DNA of 45,231 nucleotides from Podaxis mareebaensis (GCA_018524725.1 JAEUWP010000160.1:1-45231); one strand, 5' to 3'; shown: positions 8,340 through 19,316, numbered from the stretch's first letter. Notes: generated by a model not told the origin, from the sequence alone. Numbers and translations are program-made.

Positions 8340-8857
8340 CATCCTGCACCTGCAGGAATAGTTCACTTCCTCACTCAGGCTTTGCACTCATGATTGCAAT
8401 AATGCCTGCTGCTTAATCTCACTGCATATTTTGACCCTGTAGCATATTTGGCTGTAGAGCTGCATGGAAACACTACTGCATATGATAACTCCTGTAAATA
8501 TATTGATATTTAGGCATTGAGCCAGGAGGGCCTTTGCTAGCATTCATGCATCTTGCTGCAACAAGTTGTGGCAGAGTTGCAATGGTGCTGCTTCTGGACT
8601 GCATGCCATTGCAGCCCCATACAGATCAATTATGTGTCACAACCCTTTGAGCTTTGTTGCCTTCCATTTTGACACTCCACCTTGCATTTCACTGTGTTTT
8701 AGCAGTGGTTATAACTCTGATGGCATTACAATGTTCTTCAGAAATTTCTGACATAAGGGTATAGAAATGACCAAATATATCTGTGCACCTGACAATAGAG
8801 GGAACATCACCTGGTGCCTGAACAATATTCATCTGTCACATAATCACAGTCCTCCTG
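8340..8857. other. Gap, 518 bp, old repeat-flanking DNA
   Basis: Apart from the upstream end of the interrupted minus-strand frame (to 8387) no gene is supported. The sequence has no CpG that I could find. Confidence 0.4.
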
Positions 8858-9174
8858 TGTTGGAACACAAGTGCATACTGAGTCAGGTGCTAGACCAGGA
8901 ACAAAGCAGCTGATGAGACATTAGGTTATGGACTCAATATGACATAGTAGATAGATGTTTTTTTTCTCCTAGTTAGCCTCCTATATTGTAGTTTATATAC
9001 ATACAGTAGAAGTGTGTTTGCCTCAGCCCTCATACCATCAACAAGTGACTGAGGTAAGCTGCCACTTAATATCCTCAATACTTCTTACTTATCACTCATA
9101 GTCTACATTGTTTACAGGTATATAATATATAGCCCTTGTACTGTCAATGAGTGACTGAGTCTACATTGTTTACA
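8858..9174 (+). repeat. 5' LTR of the copia element
   Basis: It starts TGTTGGAACACA, a common copia LTR beginning, and ends TTTACA directly before the primer binding site. It includes a TATATACATA stretch near 8,993 that could serve as a TATA box. A 29-bp segment (9025-9053) recurs at 9131-9159, and a 20-bp segment (9100-9119) recurs at 9158-9177. The partner LTR is lost, so the 5' boundary rests on the TGTTGG motif alone. Confidence 0.6.
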
Positions 9175-9190
9175 GGTTATGGGCCCCAGC
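9175..9190 (+). other. Primer binding site complementary to the anticodon arm of initiator tRNA-Met
   Basis: GGTTATGGGCCCCAGC immediately follows the LTR. It matches the complement of the eukaryotic initiator tRNA-Met anticodon stem-loop, GGTTATGGGCCCAGC, with one extra C. Priming by a cleaved half of tRNA-iMet is established for Drosophila copia, and the same internal site is used by many copia-class elements. Confidence 0.82.
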
Positions 9191-9236
9191 TGCTGTTAAA
9201 CAAGTACAGTTTACTGCCATTTGAACCCATGCCAAT

Positions 9237-10418
9237 ATGTCTACCACTGTCAATGACATGCTACCTTCCACTGTGCCCATGTTAGAACAGTCAGGAGTGA
9301 ACTGGGCTATATTCCAGTTGTGTTTCCAGATGGCCATTCAGGGTAAAGGCCTGTGGGAGCACTTTGACAGAAGTAAGGTCTGGCTGTCACAACAAGTCCC
9401 CTCCATATCTGTTTCTCCAGCATCCCTGCCATCTCCTAGCAAGATGAAATCTTCAACTACAGTGGCTTCTACAGCTGCCAGCCCCCCAGCCTCCCAAGTC
9501 CTGCTTGGTACTCCAACTGAGATCACTGAATGGGACCAATGCAAGAGCATTGCAAAATCACTCCTGGCCCAATGATTGCCCAACTCAACCCTGATGATAG
9601 CTGCTGGTCAGTCAACAGTTGTGAAGATGTGGACAACAGTAGTGAAGGAATATACTTACAAGGGGGCCTTCTCCCAGACCTGACTTCATTGTGATTTCCT
9701 GTCCTCTCAGTGTCCAAAAGATGGAAATGTACACACTTTTCTCAATACCCTGAGAGCTTGTCATGCTGAACTTGATGCCATGGGTGTTTCCATCAACAAT
9801 GATGACTACTGGAGCACCATTATACAGTTGTTACCTTGGTCACTCTCGAGCTTTGCATTGGGTCAGCTCATGTCTGCAACCCTTTGAGGTGAGACCATTG
9901 ATCCAGACTTGCTGATTGTCATTATCAGTGATGAGTATGATCAGATCCAGTCAACTCACTCAAAGGGAAATGGGAAGGGAGATGGGACAACAAATAGTGA
10001 TGATGCTATGGTGGTTGAGTCTGCAAATAAGGGGAAGGGGAAGGGGAAGGAGAAGGAGAAAGGCAAGGGACCATGTTGGGAATGCAGAGGACTGCACATG
10101 AAGAAAGCATGCCCTCAGAAGAAGGAGAAGCAGGCAAGTGGTCCATCTCAACCTGCAGCCAGCACAAACATTGTAGACAATGATGTAGTCTTCTCTTTTG
10201 AAGATGTCAAGGACACCCATTCAATCCCTGCACTGATCCCTGTCCACATGGATATTGGCAAAGTTGAAGAGGATTTCTTCAATGTGACCAATGATGAGTT
10301 TGATGAAACTGATGTTAATTACATGAAAGAACACACAAGCAAATGCACAACTGTCTCTGAACCTGCAACAACTGATCAAGTTAGCCATGTTCAAGATGCC
10401 CAGAAGTCAGAGGTGTGA
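9237..10418 (+). pseudogene. Copia gag with zinc knuckle, broken
   Basis: The frame opening at 9237 contains the Gag motif NWAIFQLCFQMAIQGKGLWEH and stops at 9573-9575. A homologous continuation in another frame reads AMWDAVVKEY-like, then KEYTYKGAF and FLNTLRACHAELDAMGV (about 9,630-9,800). The last part (9909-10418) carries a Gly/Lys repeat, KGKGKGKEKEKGKG, and the knuckle CWECRGLHMKKAC (CX2CX3HX4C) near 10,070. A functional copia has one continuous frame here, so at least two lesions exist. Confidence 0.6.
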
Positions 10419-11928
10419 GTCGAGCTTTTCAACTCAGGTGCATCACATCATATTACCCCCTACTGTGATGTATTCATGAATTTTGAGGCCACAGCCCCTC
10501 ACCCCCTCCAAGCTGTGAATCAGAAAAATTTCTGTGCAACTGGTAAAGGGGAGGTAGTCATTGATCTGCCAAATGGTGTTGATATGTCTAAACTGTGACT
10601 TACTGAAGTCTTATATTCACCTGAGGTTGGCTACACACTCATATCTATTGGCCATCTAGATGAAGGTCACCTTCTCCAATGGGAAATGTGTTATTCATGA
10701 TCCAGGTGGTACTCATGTGGCAGAGGTTCCCAAAAATCAAAACAGACTGTACAAGATAGTCCATGAGGTTCCAACAGAGGTGAATGCTGTTGGCAAGCCA
10801 CTCACCTTAGATCTGCTACATTGTTACCTTGGCCATATATCAGCCAAGTCTGCTAGACAGCTAGTCCACAATGGCCTGGTCACAGGATTGAAGTTGGACA
10901 ATAGTGGTCCAGCAGACTTCTTCTGTGATGCCTGTGCATATGCGAAAGCAACACATCTACCCATTGTGAAGGAGCAAGAGGGGGAGAGAGTGAAGGCTGT
11001 GGGTGAGGAGGTTCACTTGGATGTATGGGGCCCTGCACAAACAACAACCAAGAAAGGCTATCATTACTATGTCACCTTCATGGATGATTACTCCCACTGG
11101 ACTCACATTGATTTTCTTGAAAAGAAGTCAGAAGTCTTTGCCATGTACAAGAATTTTGAAGCTTGGTGTGAAACCCAGTTTGGCATGTGCATTAAGTCCC
11201 TACACTCTGACAGAGGAGGCAAGTACATATCTGCTGAGTTTTGTCAGCACCTTAGGTCCTGGGGTACAGAATCTAAACTCACCATGCATGACACCCTGCA
11301 ACACAATGGTGTAGCAGAGTGGTGAAATCACACAATTGTCAAATGCAGTCAGGCATTGTTATATGGATGCCCCATACCCAGGTACCTGTGGGCAGATGCA
11401 GCAGCACACAAAGTGTGGCTGATGAACCACACAGGGACAAAAGCACTCACTAACAAAACTCCCTTTGAGGTGTTATACAGCAAATGGCCAAATCTTAGTG
11501 GCCTTCATGAGTGGGGGGAAGAAGTATGGGTACATGATGATAGTGGTGATAAGTGGGATGGGCATGTGAAGAGAGGGCATTGGCTGGGGTATGACTCTGA
11601 GAGCAACAGCTCCTGGATCTGGTTCCTTGACACTGGCATTGTCAGTATCAAGCAGAACTTCCATTTCATTGACAGTAGTCATGTTAGTCTTGAGGGGGAG
11701 CAAGATGTATCAGCTAGCAAGACCAGAAGCAACTGCACACTCACCTTGAATACCTCAACTACTCCCACAGATCAAAACATCTCATCACCCATTGCAGAGC
11801 CAGACCCACCAGATACTGACAATGCTCAAAACCCACCCCTTGAAGATTTTGCACCTGATGTGCTACCAGAACCTCCCAGCAGCAATCACCTGCATGTACC
11901 AGATGCAGAACCCAAGCATCCACATTGA
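10419..11928 (+). pseudogene. Copia protease and integrase, broken
   Basis: The protease motif at about 10,430 reads FNSGASHHITP where the family has DSGAS, so the catalytic Asp is replaced by Asn. The frame then meets a TGA at about 10,597 inside an otherwise conserved LTEVLYSPEVGYTL region and shifts frame near 10,657. Integrase (10660-11325) keeps the HH-CC zinc region (LHCYLGHIS ... CDACAYAK) and the DDE core: HLDVWGP, SLHSDRGGKY and QHNGVAEW. A TGA follows directly after AEW (11323-11325). The C-terminal integrase domain continues to 11928 with the GKxW-like GHWLGYDSES region and a Pro/Asp-rich linker. Confidence 0.77.
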
Positions 11929-11978
11929 AATTGGAACCCTAGTCCCAAGGCCCATGATATTCTTGAGGGCAAGCTGTC

Positions 11979-12970
11979 ATGGTTGCTGAAGAGACAGATT
12001 GGGAAGAGGTCTGGGCATTTGTAGTGGAGACCAAGGACATGGAGGCATTGGAGCTAACAAGTCTGAAGGATGCCATGGGAAGAGCTGATTGGGAGTTATG
12101 GAAGAAGGTGATGGAAGAAGAGTTGAAGATGTTGGGGGAAGCAAGAATGTGGGAACTCATTGATCTGCCAATCAGTGTCAACATAGTTGGCTGTAAATGG
12201 GTATTCAAAGTGAAGGACACAGCTGGAAACATTGTTTGATACAAAGCCCACCTTGTCACACAGGGATTCTCCCAGGTACCAGGTGTTGACTATTTCAATA
12301 CATATGCCCCTGTTGCCCACCTCTCATCAATACAGGCTGTTCTTGCCATCATGGCTGCTAGGGACATGGAGGTGCATCAAATTGACATCAAGGGAGTATA
12401 CCTAAATGGGAAACTCACTGATGATGAAGTAATCTTTATGTGTCAACCTCCAGGCTTCCCAAATACTATGTTCCCCTGCTGAGTATATTGCCTCAAGAAG
12501 ACATTGTATGGACTTAAACAGTCCAGACAATGCTGGTATCAATGTCTATGTGAAATTCTAGTCAATGTACTGGGATTCACATGGTGTGATGTCAACCACA
12601 GCATTTTCTTCAAGATCATCACCAACAACCTCATCATCATTTTAGTTCACATTGATGATTGCATGTTTGTCACAACCACTCTGAAGCTCATTGTGTGGGT
12701 AAAAAGGGGGATAGCTGACCAGGTGGAGATCATGGATCCTGGTGAAATTCACTGGTTACTTGGGATCAAAGTCAGAAGGGATAGAGAGAAGAGAACAATA
12801 TCTTTGTGCCAATGTTCATACATTGACACCTCACTCAGATGTTTTGGACTCAAAGATTCAAAGCTGCTCAGTATCCCAATGGACCCTGCCACTAAGCTCA
12901 CCTCTGAACAATCACCAAAATCCACTGCTGACATTGCTCACATGGCATGCCTCCCATACCAAGAAGCTCA
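11979..12970 (+). pseudogene. Copia reverse transcriptase, broken and truncated
   Basis: Reverse-transcriptase landmarks are easy to follow in one frame: NIVGCKWVFKVK, then a TGA at 12237-12239 where the family has Arg, then YKAHLVTQGFSQVPGVDY, APVAHLSSIQAVLA, the first catalytic Asp in QIDIKGVYLNG, a second TGA at about 12,479, LKKTLYGLKQS, and the active-site box HIDDCMF in place of the usual YVDDM. DPGEIHWLLGIKV and IPMDPATKL follow. Similarity stops at about 12,970 (MACLPYQEA), before RNase H. The stops make it non-functional. Confidence 0.82.
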
Positions 12971-13433
12971 TCAGGAAAAATGTCATTTCCTTATCCAGTC
13001 AACTAAGGTGACTATAAGAAGCAGTGAGATACAGCAAGATTCACTAAGGTCTAATAAGGTAACCAGAGTCATAAGATAAAATAAGAGTGGATAAGAGTAT
13101 TTAAGAGGAAATAAGAGTGGTTCTGCACGCATTTTCATAAACTCGTGCTGTATTTGTCTTTAATAAGAATCTTATTGTTCTTATTAGGTGAAACTGGATG
13201 ATACTGTGGCCTTATAGGACCCCTATCAGCAAATACCAGGGTCTCATTAGAGTGTATGTGCTACACATTTTCAGCGAGATTTCAGTAAGCGAAATTAGAC
13301 TCTTTTCCAGTGAGACTCACTCCACCCAGCCCCACCAGACCTTTGGTGTGCTGTCATGTTCACCAGTGGAGCTGTTAGCATATTCCTTGTATTATATCAT
13401 CATTATTATATAATATGGTGAGTGCAACAGACA

Positions 13434-13504
13434 GGAGTTGAACTCTTGACCTTTTGTCATCACACCCATCATGACCAGCTTAACCACTACACCAAAATGC
13501 CATT
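13434..13504 (-). repeat. tRNA-derived SINE head or tRNA pseudogene
   Basis: On the minus strand, GGTGTAGTGGTTAAG (13493-13479) fits the RNA polymerase III A box, and GAGTTCAACTCC (13445-13434) fits the B box GGTTCGANTCC with the CG changed to CA. Spacing of about 35 nt is right for a tRNA promoter. I could not form an acceptor stem, and a body of unrelated, partly A/T-rich sequence follows. A SINE head is therefore more likely than a working tRNA gene. Confidence 0.6.
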
Positions 13505-14280
13505 CTGAAATTGCAATAGAATTATATTACACCTGAGTGGCAAGGACTCTGTGCATCACATAAGCAGTCATCACATGTCGCCATGGCTGTCATCAGCCCT
13601 GTTGCCATCATGTATGAGCGAGGGAAGCAAAGGGCCAAAGCCCAAGCTCCCCAGTGTCCACCAGAGCTGTCATTCCCAGGCCAACCACCCTGTATAATGT
13701 TCTTGATAAGGCTAGTACTTTTTATGTAAACCCTTTTGCAGATAGATTCCACTACTCTACAATATATTAATATGGCTTCGCACTGTGGGCCAAGTTGCAC
13801 TAATTGGCCAGCAAAATAATTCCGAATTTATTGTGCTGAGTAAGGACCAATAAGGTTACATTGATTTTATTCTCAGGAGTTGGCCTGAATAAAAGCATAT
13901 AAGATCAGTGGGTCACTTACTAGCGCCTTATTGACCTTATTTAGATGAATGAGGAAATGACGTTTTTTCTGATGTTTATGTCAAGTCTCAAGTCTCAAAC
14001 CACATCGGTCATTTTTCTGCACAAATCAAGGCTCCAAGGTAAGCAGCTCACCAAGGATCGCATGGCTTAGCTTACAATGGGTAACCCGTTCATCAGGAGT
14101 CCGCACTGTGTTACGGGCAACTGGACTTTGGCATATGACTGCCGCCAGCACATAAACTAACCTTATCAGAACTTCCGCAGCGACATCAACACTCACGTAC
14201 ATAATTACCAAGCATGACCTCTAGAGGAAGGAAGCCACGTTTAAGCTCAAGGTGTCCCTTGTACAGCAGGCGCTCCGAAG

Positions 14281-14286
14281 TATAAA
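14281..14286 (+). promoter_or_regulatory. Possible TATA box of the MYND gene
   Basis: TATAAA ends 49 bp before the proposed start ATG at 14336, a little close but plausible for fungi. Confidence 0.35.
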
Positions 14287-14335
14287 CCTGGTACTAACGC
14301 CTCGAGGCACCGCATTCCACCCACCACCACCCCTC

Positions 14336-17300
14336 ATGTCCCACCCAACTTTTTGGCCGAAAAAAACGTTCTTCTATCCGATTGGCAATACACCTCCTGT
14401 CTGTCTCACAGACCATCTACCTCCGGAGGTGGATGCTAAGATCCTTCTTCTTGGGTGCGGAGACCCCAGAAACATTCTGTACACCGTCAATGTGGATCAT
14501 GGCGCTTGTGAATCTCTCCAGTTTTCTTCCCCAGCCTTGATCAACTCAGATGTTGAATAGCAACCCGCTTGATGGACATTACTTGTTGTGACTGGGAGCC
14601 TGCAATCATAGGTAGCTAATGATCTTCCGTTATCCGCTCGACTTACGCTAAGGCGCTTATCATAGCACGAGACGTCCTTCTCTTGACTTTCATCGCCGAC
14701 AACGTTGGATCCAATCGCCTCTCCCAATACTGGAACATCTTCTACGATCTTTTCCTCGGCAAAGAAGCCGCATCGTTGCTGAAGGAGCAATGCATAAAAT
14801 TGGCTGGTTTTGCGACGGATTTGGCCACGTGGAATTCCTCTTCATATGGCCGTTTTCTCAAATTCTTGACGGAGGACTCGCTGAACGAAGCGCGCCGCCA
14901 TTGGGACTCTTATGTTGAAACTCTCAGTTTACCCGATCCGAGACAGAATGAACTGAAGCAAATGTTCTTATCGCAGATGAAGAAAAAGATGGTTCAAGGG
15001 TCCGATATGACATCGATCTACGCCGCTGCTCCATTAAGCTTTCAATATCCATCGGAATCACTCAAGACGTATACTCGATACTGGGAATCCGGTGTCACAA
15101 GCCCCAACGTCGACCCTACCCAAATCAATCCGACGTTTTTGTTTTCTATGGCTGGGCGCAATTTCAACCTCCACTATGGGACGGACCTCTGTTCGTCATT
15201 CCATCTCGCATTGGCCCTGACCAAAGTCACGTTCGACGGTGCGAAAGCTTCCACTCCTGCGAAGACTGAGAACGAAGTGTGGACGGAATGTCGCACGCAG
15301 TTTTCGCGGTGGTCTATAGCTTTTCACAAAAAAGTTGGGGCGTCTAATACCCAAACACGAATCATAATTCGATTTGTGGTTGGGGACGCGCTCGCTTTTT
15401 GTGATGGCTTGAAGCTGTGTCGAGTTGGCGACTTCACACCCTCGGTCTATATTTCGGCCTGGGGAGCCTCTAAATTCTCCTTCCACGACAAGTCAATGCC
15501 GACCTCTTTCAATGTCATCGACTCGTCCAACTTGTCTGACCATCTTGGCTTGTTAAACATCCTTGTTGCCACCATTCCTCTCCTCCAGAAGAGTCCATAT
15601 GCTGTCCTGCATACCAATTCCTTGTTATCATACAAAAACCATCCGACGCAGAGAAGTGCCATCGAGGAACGAGCGCTTCTGGATTTTCCGTCCCTGGCGC
15701 TCTTTCTCGGTATCACCCCTATCTGCTACTCTTCCGGATTGACCTTCCGCAATGGCTGTGAAAGTGCCAGCTTCGCGATGATGGCCCAAGGACGCCATTA
15801 TGAACGGATTTCCTGGAAGTTTTCCGATTTCGCTCACGCCAAATGGGACAACATGCTCACCCAGCGGAGACACGAGATCCGCTTCAACTCCGTAGAGCTC
15901 GCTGACAAACTATTTTCCGTGTACTTGAATATGTTCGAGAATGAAAACTTTGGGTCGTTATTCCATCGATTGCAAGTTGGAGATACGAGTCTCACCACAA
16001 TGCAAAACCCTCATTATCACAGGCAATCGTTCGTTCGCTTCCTCAGCCTCATCCGCGCCGGTGATCAGGTCCAGACAGATTGGTCCCAGACCCTCGATCA
16101 TTTCATAGACCGTGTCACGACGAACAACTCCTTGCTTGTTGGTTCCAACAACTATCAGAATCTGTTCGCAGACCTTCACATGTGGGGTATCCACTCTGAG
16201 TCGCCCTTCACTCCCGGTTTCGTTACAGCTAGATATGGCTCAAGGCCTATTCCCTTCCAGGAGTGGGATACCATTCCCCCCGTTGTCTGCATCGTTCTCA
16301 AGGTACCTCGTTCGGCACTCAAGTCACTCGAGGAGCTGCACGAAGACGAAGTTGGACATCCCGTCTTCGAATGCGAAACATACACCAAATTTCACAATTC
16401 ACATAGTTCCGTCCGTCCCATCTTTGGTGACATTGTGGATGCTCCTGGGTCCAAAGGTCGAAAGGTTATAGTCGAAGACACTCAAGGTCTGAACGGGAAC
16501 TCGCCGCTCATCGTCTCGTTCTACGTTTCAGCCTGGATCTTGGCGGAAGATCCTGATAATCTCGAAGTGGGCTTATGTCTCAAGAGTACTCCCAGAGATT
16601 CCTCCACGTTCCTATCCAAGTTGGGGCCCAGCCTTCGTCTTTTTTCGTCAAAACTCTTAAACCGAGACAACGTGTTCATTCTGCCCGAAAGGCCAGATAA
16701 TCAAGGAGAGCTTCGACGGGTTGCAACCATGAATGCACAGCCATCCCGGGTTAACACTGCTGCCACTCTTGGAGTAACGACCGTCTCTTTTAAAGGCGAG
16801 ACTGGAGATGCTATCTTATCCAAGAGATTGGATATCACGGCGTCGGGAGCAAAGGAGGCGTTGGTGAACAAGGCGCCTGTGGATGTAAAACAAACAGCTC
16901 CTTGTTGCATTGAATTTGCCATCAAGGATTATCGCTATTCGTTGTTTTATCCCATACCTGTCGATGGAACTCGATCGAAAACGCGGATTGCCAGAAAATC
17001 TTCATACGTCGAGGTGAGTGTTCAGAAGACCGCCCGTGCCCCAAAACTGACACCCCTCCCAGGTCGACGTGCCGGCTCGTACCTCCTCGCTCGCACAATT
17101 GACACTTCAACCATTCCCAATGACACTTAGCGCCAGCGGTAATACCGACCCAATCACCTCCTGGAATGCTCCATACATCAATCTCGACGCCTTCCCTACT
17201 ATCTCGCCTTCGGGAGATCTGAAATGGATCAACACGCACGCCGGGATGTCCCTTTCTCGCATCGAGCGGAGGCTGCAGCACACTGCATCTCCCGAAACCT

Positions 17301-18112
17301 GGGAACCCATCATGAACTTCAAAATGTCCATCGGCAACATCTTCCTTCGATACGCCAGTGACCAAGTCAAAATTCATGTCCTTCAGGATCCTAGCTTTTC
17401 AAGACCGCATGCGATTCTTCTTCTGTCGTCCATCCGCTTCGATTTGTCCTCGACCACAATCGTCGGAGATGCCGCGGTCATCATCCCAACATCTTCAGCC
17501 ATGAATGTAGCCTCTCGGTACCTGAACGGCAACGCTATAGCCACCGTCAGTACCTACGGCGAGGAAGTCCGTCTGTGGAAACATGCCCTTCCAGTACTTG
17601 CCGAACGTTGTCGTCAATGGCAGCACTTCCCAACTTGTGAATATAAGAAATATGGGCGTGTGCCTCGATCAATTGAGTACGACGACAGCCCGTTGTGCTC
17701 TTGTGGGAAGGGCAAGAACTTGGGCCCGCTGTTGAAGAATGATCGTTGGAAAGAGCTAGCTCCTTACGCAACGCGGATCGCACTTGGTCCAGTATTCCCG
17801 GTGCCGTATTTGGAGGATGTTACCGAGGGTTCTTTTGAGACTATGTTGCGTGGCTTTCCTAACTTTCCTGTTCCGGGTGTTGGAGCTGGCGGTCTCCCTG
17901 GTTTTCCTGGGTTTCCTGGTATACCTCGCCAAGAAGGTCGGGATAATGCTGTTGATGGCGCTCGTTGCAGTCGGTGTGGGGGCGGTGGTAAGCCGAAGCT
18001 ACTCCAGTGCAGTGCTTGCCAGACCGTGAAGTATTGTTCGAAGGATTGTCAGACGACCGACTGGAAGAGCCATAAACATGTTTGCAAGATGTTGGGAAAG
18101 AAATCGACCTGA
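14336..18112 (+). CDS. DUF4470 domain and MYND-type zinc finger protein
   Basis: Four exons: 14336-14507, 14561-14611, 14666-17013 and 17063-18112. The three GT-AG introns of 49-54 bp keep phase and join to 1,206 residues. The N-terminus (about residues 10-110) has the DUF4470 pattern: FFYPIGNTPPVCLT, ILLLGCGDPRNILYTV, then across the short exon DITCCDWEPAIIARDVLLL. A long helical middle region has no motif I recognise. Near residue 1,105 is a Gly/Pro/Phe-rich run (GGLPGFPGFPGIP). Residues about 1,158-1,199 are a complete MYND finger: CSRC, CSAC, YCSKDC and HKHVC. DUF4470 also occurs in the dynein assembly factor DNAAF3; fungal MYND versions have no established function. MYND fingers usually bind proline-rich peptides. 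The start at 14336 lies directly upstream of the conserved domain; an in-frame ATG at 14252 is less likely because of the TATA-like site at 14281. Confidence 0.85.
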
Positions 18113-19316
18113 TAGTAGCGTACTGTAGCTGGTGCAGATGTTCCCGTGGTTTTGGGAGGCTTGCGTGAATGGACTTGTATCCCTTGTTGTATCATATACC
18201 AATATACGGATGTAGGCATTGGCAAGCAGGGGAGCCCTAGGCACGGAGAAGGTAATACACAACGAGCTTCAGCGGGGAACAGCTTGAAAGCACCATACTC
18301 TTCAAGGGATACAAGCATCGCACCTTCACGCTGCCTTTTGCTGGATCCGTTTTCGGCAGGTTCTGCCTGGCCACTTTTGCTGTACGCACTTCTTGGAGTC
18401 TTGTCCTTGCCCTTGCCTTATCCAGACATCCAACGATGGATGCCAACTTAGATACTCATTGTAAAAGGGGGAGCTGGATTATACGTCCAAGAGATATTGG
18501 AACCGTAAATACGTACCAACGCCACTCCTTACGCGCCACGTTCTTCGGCTCGATCTCTCTTCGTCTCGCTTACTCCGTAAGTGTCGCTCTTCCTGCCAGC
18601 ATGTTATCGTGCTTTATACAATAAGTCCTATTCCGTTTTGCTGGAGTCTGTGATCTCCCGTATCGACCCCCCAGTTCTTTTGCATAATATAGAGTTCCCG
18701 TGCGTACAACGGGCAACTGAGTTCTTGTTATCCCTATAAGAAGGTGACGTCGAGATGAGAAAGTAAGAGATAGCATGGGATGTATCGATGATTGTGGGGG
18801 AGTAGTAAGAGAGAATCACAACAGTTTCTTCTGTGTATACACTCTATCCCAAGGGCTTGATTAGCAGCTATTTTTTGCTTCCACACGAGGTGGGCAATCT
18901 TGAAGTGGGTGGACAATGGAATGACAGGGACTCGGAGCTCGACCCGTAGTTCCTGGTCAAGTACTTACATAAGTTGAAAGTCTCGGGTATGTTTGGTGTG
19001 CGTCGGAAGTCCGGACCGCTTCTCTCTGCTCCAGAATAGCACGCAACACACATTACATACTTAGACCCGTTACAATCACTCGTGACTGCGCCGGCCCATC
19101 GCAGATCTAGTACACGGGCGTCGCTGAGGCCTGAGGGGTACTTCAGTTTGCTAGTTCAAAATGTCGCACAGCAGCACAGCACCCGGCATATGCCAATAAG
19201 ACTTGAGTGGGTTCTACTTAGCGCCCTATCACTAACTGCTGAACGCTGACCTCTCTTCCTTTCTCTCTCACCCAACTCTCCCTCTCTAAGCACGCGATCC
19301 TCGCAGGGAAAACTCG
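18113..19316. other. Intergenic region, 1.2 kb
   Basis: No gene, repeat or RNA is supported. The last 100 bp are pyrimidine-rich (CTCTCTTCCTTTCTCTCTC), as is common before fungal start codons. Confidence 0.5.

Larger units (their letters stand above)
6506..8387 (-). pseudogene. Short open frame split by a retroposon insertion
   Basis: If the insertion 6659-8326 and one copy of the duplicated target are removed, the flanks join into a single minus-strand frame from 8387 to 6506. It has a possible start ATG at 8342, directly before the target duplication, and continues as PKELCIGYEKWLKAGTFG and then a GEHWAAGTKKFVHLL segment to a stop at 6506-6508. The in-frame continuity across the restored junction supports a real older coding sequence of at least 50 residues. 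I do not recognise the protein. The apparent long antisense frame reaching 6925 is a chimera created by the insertion. Confidence 0.4.
8858..12970 (+). mobile_element. Ty1/copia LTR retrotransposon, decayed and 3'-truncated
   Basis: Order along the plus strand: 5' LTR (8858-9174), half-tRNA primer binding site, gag with a CCHC knuckle, protease, integrase, reverse transcriptase. This protease-integrase-RT order is diagnostic of copia (Pseudoviridae). The polymerase is cut off near 12,970, after the conserved PMDPATKL region, so RNase H and the 3' LTR are missing. Several stops, at least two frameshifts and a lost protease Asp show that the copy is dead. Confidence 0.82.
12971..14335. other. 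Boundary region between repeats and genes
   Basis: No protein-coding gene is supported. It holds an ATAAGAGTGG-type short repeat cluster (13,075-13,120), the tRNA-derived relic at 13434-13504, and three copies of an AAGGNC(N)AATAAGG word (13046, 13842, and inverted at 13926). CpG is rare up to about 13,900 and common from about 14,000, so the border of the repeat block lies here. The last 300 bp are the upstream region of the MYND gene. Confidence 0.5.

Noticed and set aside
13434..13504. Functional tRNA gene
   Set aside because: A and B boxes are present but no acceptor stem or standard cloverleaf could be formed, and the B box has lost its CG.
17014..17130. MYND gene ending at the in-frame stop at 17128-17130
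   Set aside because: A clean GT-AG intron (17014-17062) joins the frame to the next one, which carries the MYND finger, with correct phase.
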